Positions 60,932-64,000 of a stretch of 64,000 nucleotides of DNA are shown piece by piece. The stretch comes from Gallionella sp. (GTDB lineage Bacteria > Pseudomonadota > Gammaproteobacteria > Burkholderiales > Gallionellaceae): positions 1-64,000 of the forward strand of contig JAQVVH010000002.1 of NCBI GenBank assembly GCA_028699065.1, written 5' to 3'. Within the stretch, counting starts at the first letter, position 1; every line of letters begins with the position of its first letter. A model generated the notes under the pieces. That model was not told the origin of the DNA. It searched no databases and was given only the letters and a program-made list of their open reading frames with translations. The position numbers were made by a program, and so were the translations under genes.

Positions 60932-63289
60932 ATGAAATTTTCCGAAAATTGGTTGCGTTCCTGGGTTAATCCCGCAATCTCCAGCGACGAGCTTGCCCAC
61001 CTGCTCACCATGGCGGGGCTGGAGGTCGAGGCGGTGGAGTCGGTTGCGCCTGCTTTTGAGCATGTGGTTGTCGCCGAAGTCATCGAAATCGTCAAACACC
61101 CCAACGCCGATCGGCTGAATGTTTGTCAGGTCAATGTGGGTGAAGCCGAACCGTTGACTATTGTCTGTGGTGCAAGCAACGTCGCAGTCGGTATGCGCGT
61201 GCCCTGTGCGCGCATCGGTGCCGTGTTGCCGGGAGACTTTAAAATACGCCAAGCTAAAGTTCGCGATGTTGCATCCTTCGGGATGCTGTGTTCTGCCAAG
61301 GAGCTTGGGCTGGCGGAAGAGAGCGACGGCCTCTGGCGGCTCCCTGCCGATGCGCCCGTAGGGCAAAGTTTGCGCCTCTATCTTGATCTCGATGATCGTG
61401 CGCTCACACTTAAACTGACACCGAACCGTAGCGATTGCTCGAGCATCCGGGGTATTGCCCGCGATGTGGCAGCGCTGACCGGTGATTCTTTGAACGCGCC
61501 CGAGCTGGTGCCGGTCACACAGACCACTTCGGAACAATGGCCTGTCCGTGTCGAAAATACGCAAGCCTGCCCCTTATATTGCGGCCGAATTGTGCGCGGG
61601 ATTAACGCTGCGGTCCCGACACCGCTATGGATGCTGCAGCGTCTGGAACGCAGCGGGATTCGCAGCATTAGCGCGGTAGTCGACATCACCAATTATGTCT
61701 TGCTCGAATTGGGTCAACCGATGCATGCATTTGACCTAACCAAGGTCTCGGGCCCCCTCTGCGCTCGAGCTGCCGGGGCCGGTGAAAGTCTGACTTTGCT
61801 CAATTCGCAAACGGTGACGCTGGATACCGATGTGCTGGTCATTGCTGATGATAAAGGCCCGCTGGCATTGGCGGGCATCATGGGAGGTGCAGCCAGCGGG
61901 GTCGAAACGACTACCCGTGACATTTTTCTGGAAAGCGCCTTTTTTGCGCCCGAAGCCATTGCCGGTCGTGCCCGCAGATTCGGCCTGGCCACCGATTCGT
62001 CATTCCGCTTTGAAAGAGGTGTGGATTATGCCGCCACACGCGAGGCACTGGAGCGGGCCACGAGTCTGATCCTAGATATTTGTGGCGGACATGCGGGCGA
62101 AATTGCCAGCGTACAGGGCATGCTGCCCGAACGTCGTACTATCCGACTCCGCGATAGTCGTGTTTCCCGGATTCTCGGCATCGCACTGACGCATGAACAA
62201 ATTGCGACCTTGCTGCAGCGCCTGCACTTCAATTTTGCCGATAGGGGAGATGCCTTTGACATCCAGCCGCCGAGCTTCCGTTTTGATTTGACGATTGAAG
62301 AGGATGTCGTCGAGGAACTGGCGCGAATCTACGGATATGAGCACATTCCAGCAATGCCTCCCGAGGCGAACATGGTCATGTTGCCTGATGCAGAAACTGT
62401 TCGTCCGCTCGCCAGAATTCAGCACTTGCTGGTGGATCGCGATTATCAGGAAATCATCAGCTACGCCTTTCTCGATGCGCAGATTGAAAATGATCTATGC
62501 GGCAACGCATCGCCCGTCGCCTTGCAAAACCCGATTGCCAGCAATCTGGCCGTCATGCGTAGCAGCCTGATTGGCGGTCTGATCGAAGCATTGCGTTTCA
62601 ATTTAAACCGCAAACAGCCACGTGTGCGTCTGTTTGAGAGTGGGGCCTGTTTTTACAAAACCGGCACAGGTTACGGTCAGGAGCAGCGTTTGGCCGCAAT
62701 AGCCTACGGTGGGGCATTGTCCGAACAGTGGGGGACAAGCGAGCGTCCCATTGATTTTTACGATGTAAAGGCAGACGTGGCCGCCTTGTTTGCACCTTCT
62801 GAACCCGATTTTCGGTCCGAGGTGCACCCGGCACTGCATCCAGGCCGCTCGGCGAGAATTTATCTGAATGATCAGCCGGTGGGTTGGTTGGGTGAGCTGC
62901 ATCCGCAGTGGTGCCAAAGCTATGATCTTCCCCGGCCGCCGGTCTGGTTTGAAATTCAAACTTCGGCTGTTCTGGATCGGCGAGTGCATCAAATGCACGC
63001 CATTCCGCGTTTTCTGCCGGTTCGTCGCGACATTGCCGTTCTAGTGGATGAAACTAGGCCCGTCCGGCAACTGTTTGATGCTATGCGAAAGGCAAACGCG
63101 CCATTTGTTTTCGATATAGAGCTCTTCGATTTGTATCGGGGGACAGGCGTTGAGCCCGGGAAAAAAAGCCTTGCTTTCCGAGTGTTATTGCAAGATACTC
63201 AGAAAACACTCACAGATGCCGAAATTGATCCCAGCATGGCTATGCTGGTCAAAGCGCTGGAAGATGAAGGTGCGCTGCAGCGTACATAG
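60932..63289 (+). CDS. pheT: Phenylalanyl-tRNA synthetase beta subunit
   Basis: A 785-residue subunit. It has an EMAP/OB-like tRNA-binding domain near residues 40-150 (VVAEVIEIVKHPNADRLNVC), a B3/B4 editing domain (SISAVVDITNYVLLELGQPM, GIMGGAASGVETTTRDIFLE), the B5 domain, a catalytic-like domain (EEDVVEELARIYGYEHIPA) and a C-terminal FDX-ACB anticodon domain (FLPVRRDIAVLVDETRPVRQ). It forms an alpha2beta2 enzyme with PheS. Confidence 0.97.
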   Translation: MKFSENWLRSWVNPAISSDELAHLLTMAGLEVEAVESVAPAFEHVVVAEVIEIVKHPNADRLNVCQVNVGEAEPLTIVCGASNVAVGMRVPCARIGAVLPGDFKIRQAKVRDVASFGMLCSAKELGLAEESDGLWRLPADAPVGQSLRLYLDLDDRALTLKLTPNRSDCSSIRGIARDVAALTGDSLNAPELVPVTQTTSEQWPVRVENTQACPLYCGRIVRGINAAVPTPLWMLQRLERSGIRSISAVVDITNYVLLELGQPMHAFDLTKVSGPLCARAAGAGESLTLLNSQTVTLDTDVLVIADDKGPLALAGIMGGAASGVETTTRDIFLESAFFAPEAIAGRARRFGLATDSSFRFERGVDYAATREALERATSLILDICGGHAGEIASVQGMLPERRTIRLRDSRVSRILGIALTHEQIATLLQRLHFNFADRGDAFDIQPPSFRFDLTIEEDVVEELARIYGYEHIPAMPPEANMVMLPDAETVRPLARIQHLLVDRDYQEIISYAFLDAQIENDLCGNASPVALQNPIASNLAVMRSSLIGGLIEALRFNLNRKQPRVRLFESGACFYKTGTGYGQEQRLAAIAYGGALSEQWGTSERPIDFYDVKADVAALFAPSEPDFRSEVHPALHPGRSARIYLNDQPVGWLGELHPQWCQSYDLPRPPVWFEIQTSAVLDRRVHQMHAIPRFLPVRRDIAVLVDETRPVRQLFDAMRKANAPFVFDIELFDLYRGTGVEPGKKSLAFRVLLQDTQKTLTDAEIDPSMAMLVKALEDEGALQRT

Positions 63290-63301
63290 GGAGAAAGATA
63301 A

Positions 63302-63613
63302 ATGACAACAACACTGACCAAAGCCGAGCTGGCCGACTTGCTCTTCGCCCAAGTGGGGCTTAACAAGCGTGAAGCAAAGGATATGGTGGAAGCATTTTTT
63401 GAAGAAATCCGCGTTCAGCTCGAAAAGGGCGAGAGCGTCAAATTGTCCGGTTTTGGCAATTTCCAGCTACGCGACAAACCACAACGTCCGGGACGCAATC
63501 CTAAAACCGGCGAAGAAATCCCGATTACAGCACGGCGTGTGGTGACTTTTCACCCCAGCCAAAAGCTGAAGACCATGGTGGAAAAGTCCTATCATGGAAC
63601 ACCACACGCCTAA
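63302..63613 (+). CDS. ihfA: Integration host factor alpha subunit
   Basis: A 103-residue HU/IHF-fold protein: [80 protein letters not shown]. The position after pheT and the sequence mark it as IHF alpha rather than HU. It bends DNA, including typically at phage att sites, so it may take part in excision of this prophage. Confidence 0.95.
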   Translation: MTTTLTKAELADLLFAQVGLNKREAKDMVEAFFEEIRVQLEKGESVKLSGFGNFQLRDKPQRPGRNPKTGEEIPITARRVVTFHPSQKLKTMVEKSYHGTPHA

Positions 63614-63962
63614 TTCTGAACTGCCGCCTATCCCGGCAAAACGTTACTTCACAATAGGTGAGGTCAGCGAGCTTTGCGGCGTTAAGGCGCATGTTCTGCG
63701 TTACTGGGAGCAGGAGTTTACACAGCTCAAGCCCGTCAAACGCAGCGGCAATCGCCGTTATTACCAGCATCATGAGGTTCTGCTGATACGGCGTATTCGT
63801 GAATTACTTTATGAACAGGGATTTACGATCAGTGGCGCGCGTAATCAACTCAGTCAGGGTGCAGAAACTGGCACCGTTGCTGCACCGGCCGGATCGTCTT
63901 CGGCGGATGTTCCCGTGCTGCGCCAAGAAATTCGCGAGATAATCTCGCTGCTCACCCTATAA
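63594..63962 (+). CDS. MerR-family transcriptional regulator
   Basis: A 122-residue MerR-type protein overlapping the end of ihfA. N-terminal winged helix: [60 protein letters not shown]. The C-terminal part has no effector domain. This small regulator follows ihfA in most beta- and gammaproteobacteria. A TATAAT at 63992 beyond it suggests that a further gene begins just past the window. Confidence 0.92.
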   Translation: MEHHTPNSELPPIPAKRYFTIGEVSELCGVKAHVLRYWEQEFTQLKPVKRSGNRRYYQHHEVLLIRRIRELLYEQGFTISGARNQLSQGAETGTVAAPAGSSSADVPVLRQEIREIISLLTL

Positions 63963-64000
63963 AAGCCTACTCTCCGGCTGATTTGCTCTGCTATAATCCG

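Noticed and set aside
63981..64000. TATAAT-like box at the right window edge
   Set aside because: It probably precedes a gene beyond the window (a tRNA gene often follows here), but no good -35 box is seen and the gene is not in the window.

Overview
Overview. The window holds a complete, apparently intact prophage (about 43.4 kb, positions 1 to about 43,558) inserted at the 3' end of a tRNA-Leu(CAG) gene, followed by about 20 kb of ordinary bacterial chromosome. The chromosomal block includes rnr-rlmB, smpB, ratA-rnfH, trpS, scpA-scpB, rpsF-priB-rpsR-rplI, dnaB, tRNA-Val and thrS-infC-rpmI-rplT-pheS-pheT-ihfA-merR. A priB gene between rpsF and rpsR, together with this order, points to a betaproteobacterium, plausibly of the Nitrosomonadales or Gallionellaceae kind; I cannot fix the genus from sequence alone.

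Prophage layout. A 127-bp perfect direct repeat (1-127 and 43426-43552) containing the tRNA 3' end marks attL and attR. The left arm (about 196-7,686, leftward) is an early operon with an excisionase-like protein, SSB, a Bet annealing protein, a YqaJ-type exonuclease and many small translationally coupled ORFs. It is driven by a PL-like promoter overlapped by an operator. The same promoter/operator is repeated at 9,632-9,660 as PR in front of a Cro/YdaS-like gene, with a CI-like repressor and two small membrane proteins transcribed leftward between them. Rightward early genes encode an O-like replication initiator with internal iterons, a second replication protein, a DNA cytosine methyltransferase, NinB, Ref and RusA. 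The late region is that of a short-tailed (podovirus) phage related to Bordetella phage BPP-1: terminase, portal, Bbp19-like protein, scaffold, major capsid, Bbp16-like cement, tail adaptor and nozzle, internal virion proteins including a 2,776-residue polyvalent protein, tail fibre, and a holin/SAR-lysozyme/Rz/Rz1 lysis cassette, with the integrase at the right end.

Most remarkable content. The prophage carries two separate, complete diversity-generating retroelements (DGRs). DGR2, in the tail region, has the BPP-1 order (target gene with VR, avd, TR, reverse transcriptase). DGR1 sits inside the early leftward operon between ssb and the recombination genes. It has its own reverse transcriptase, Avd and TR, and two target genes (VR1 and VR2) encoding small C-type-lectin-like proteins with no secretion signal. 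I aligned all three TR/VR pairs by eye; each shows 12 substitutions, and every one falls on an adenine of the TR, the signature of DGR mutagenic homing.

A second notable locus is the methyltransferase region (11,949-12,939). Two genes overlap almost completely in different frames, starting at ATGs four bases apart. A single nine-G tract breaks both reading frames, and removing one G would restore both. A recurring GTGCCCGTG element with a fixed-distance downstream block precedes four late gene groups and looks like a phage late promoter.

How the parts work together. In the lysogen the repressor would silence PL and PR through the shared GATAGC(N4)GCTATC operator. On induction PL would express recombination and excision genes together with DGR1, and PR would express replication genes followed by the late genes. 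DGR2 would diversify the receptor-binding tip of the tail fibre. The role of the DGR1 targets is unknown.
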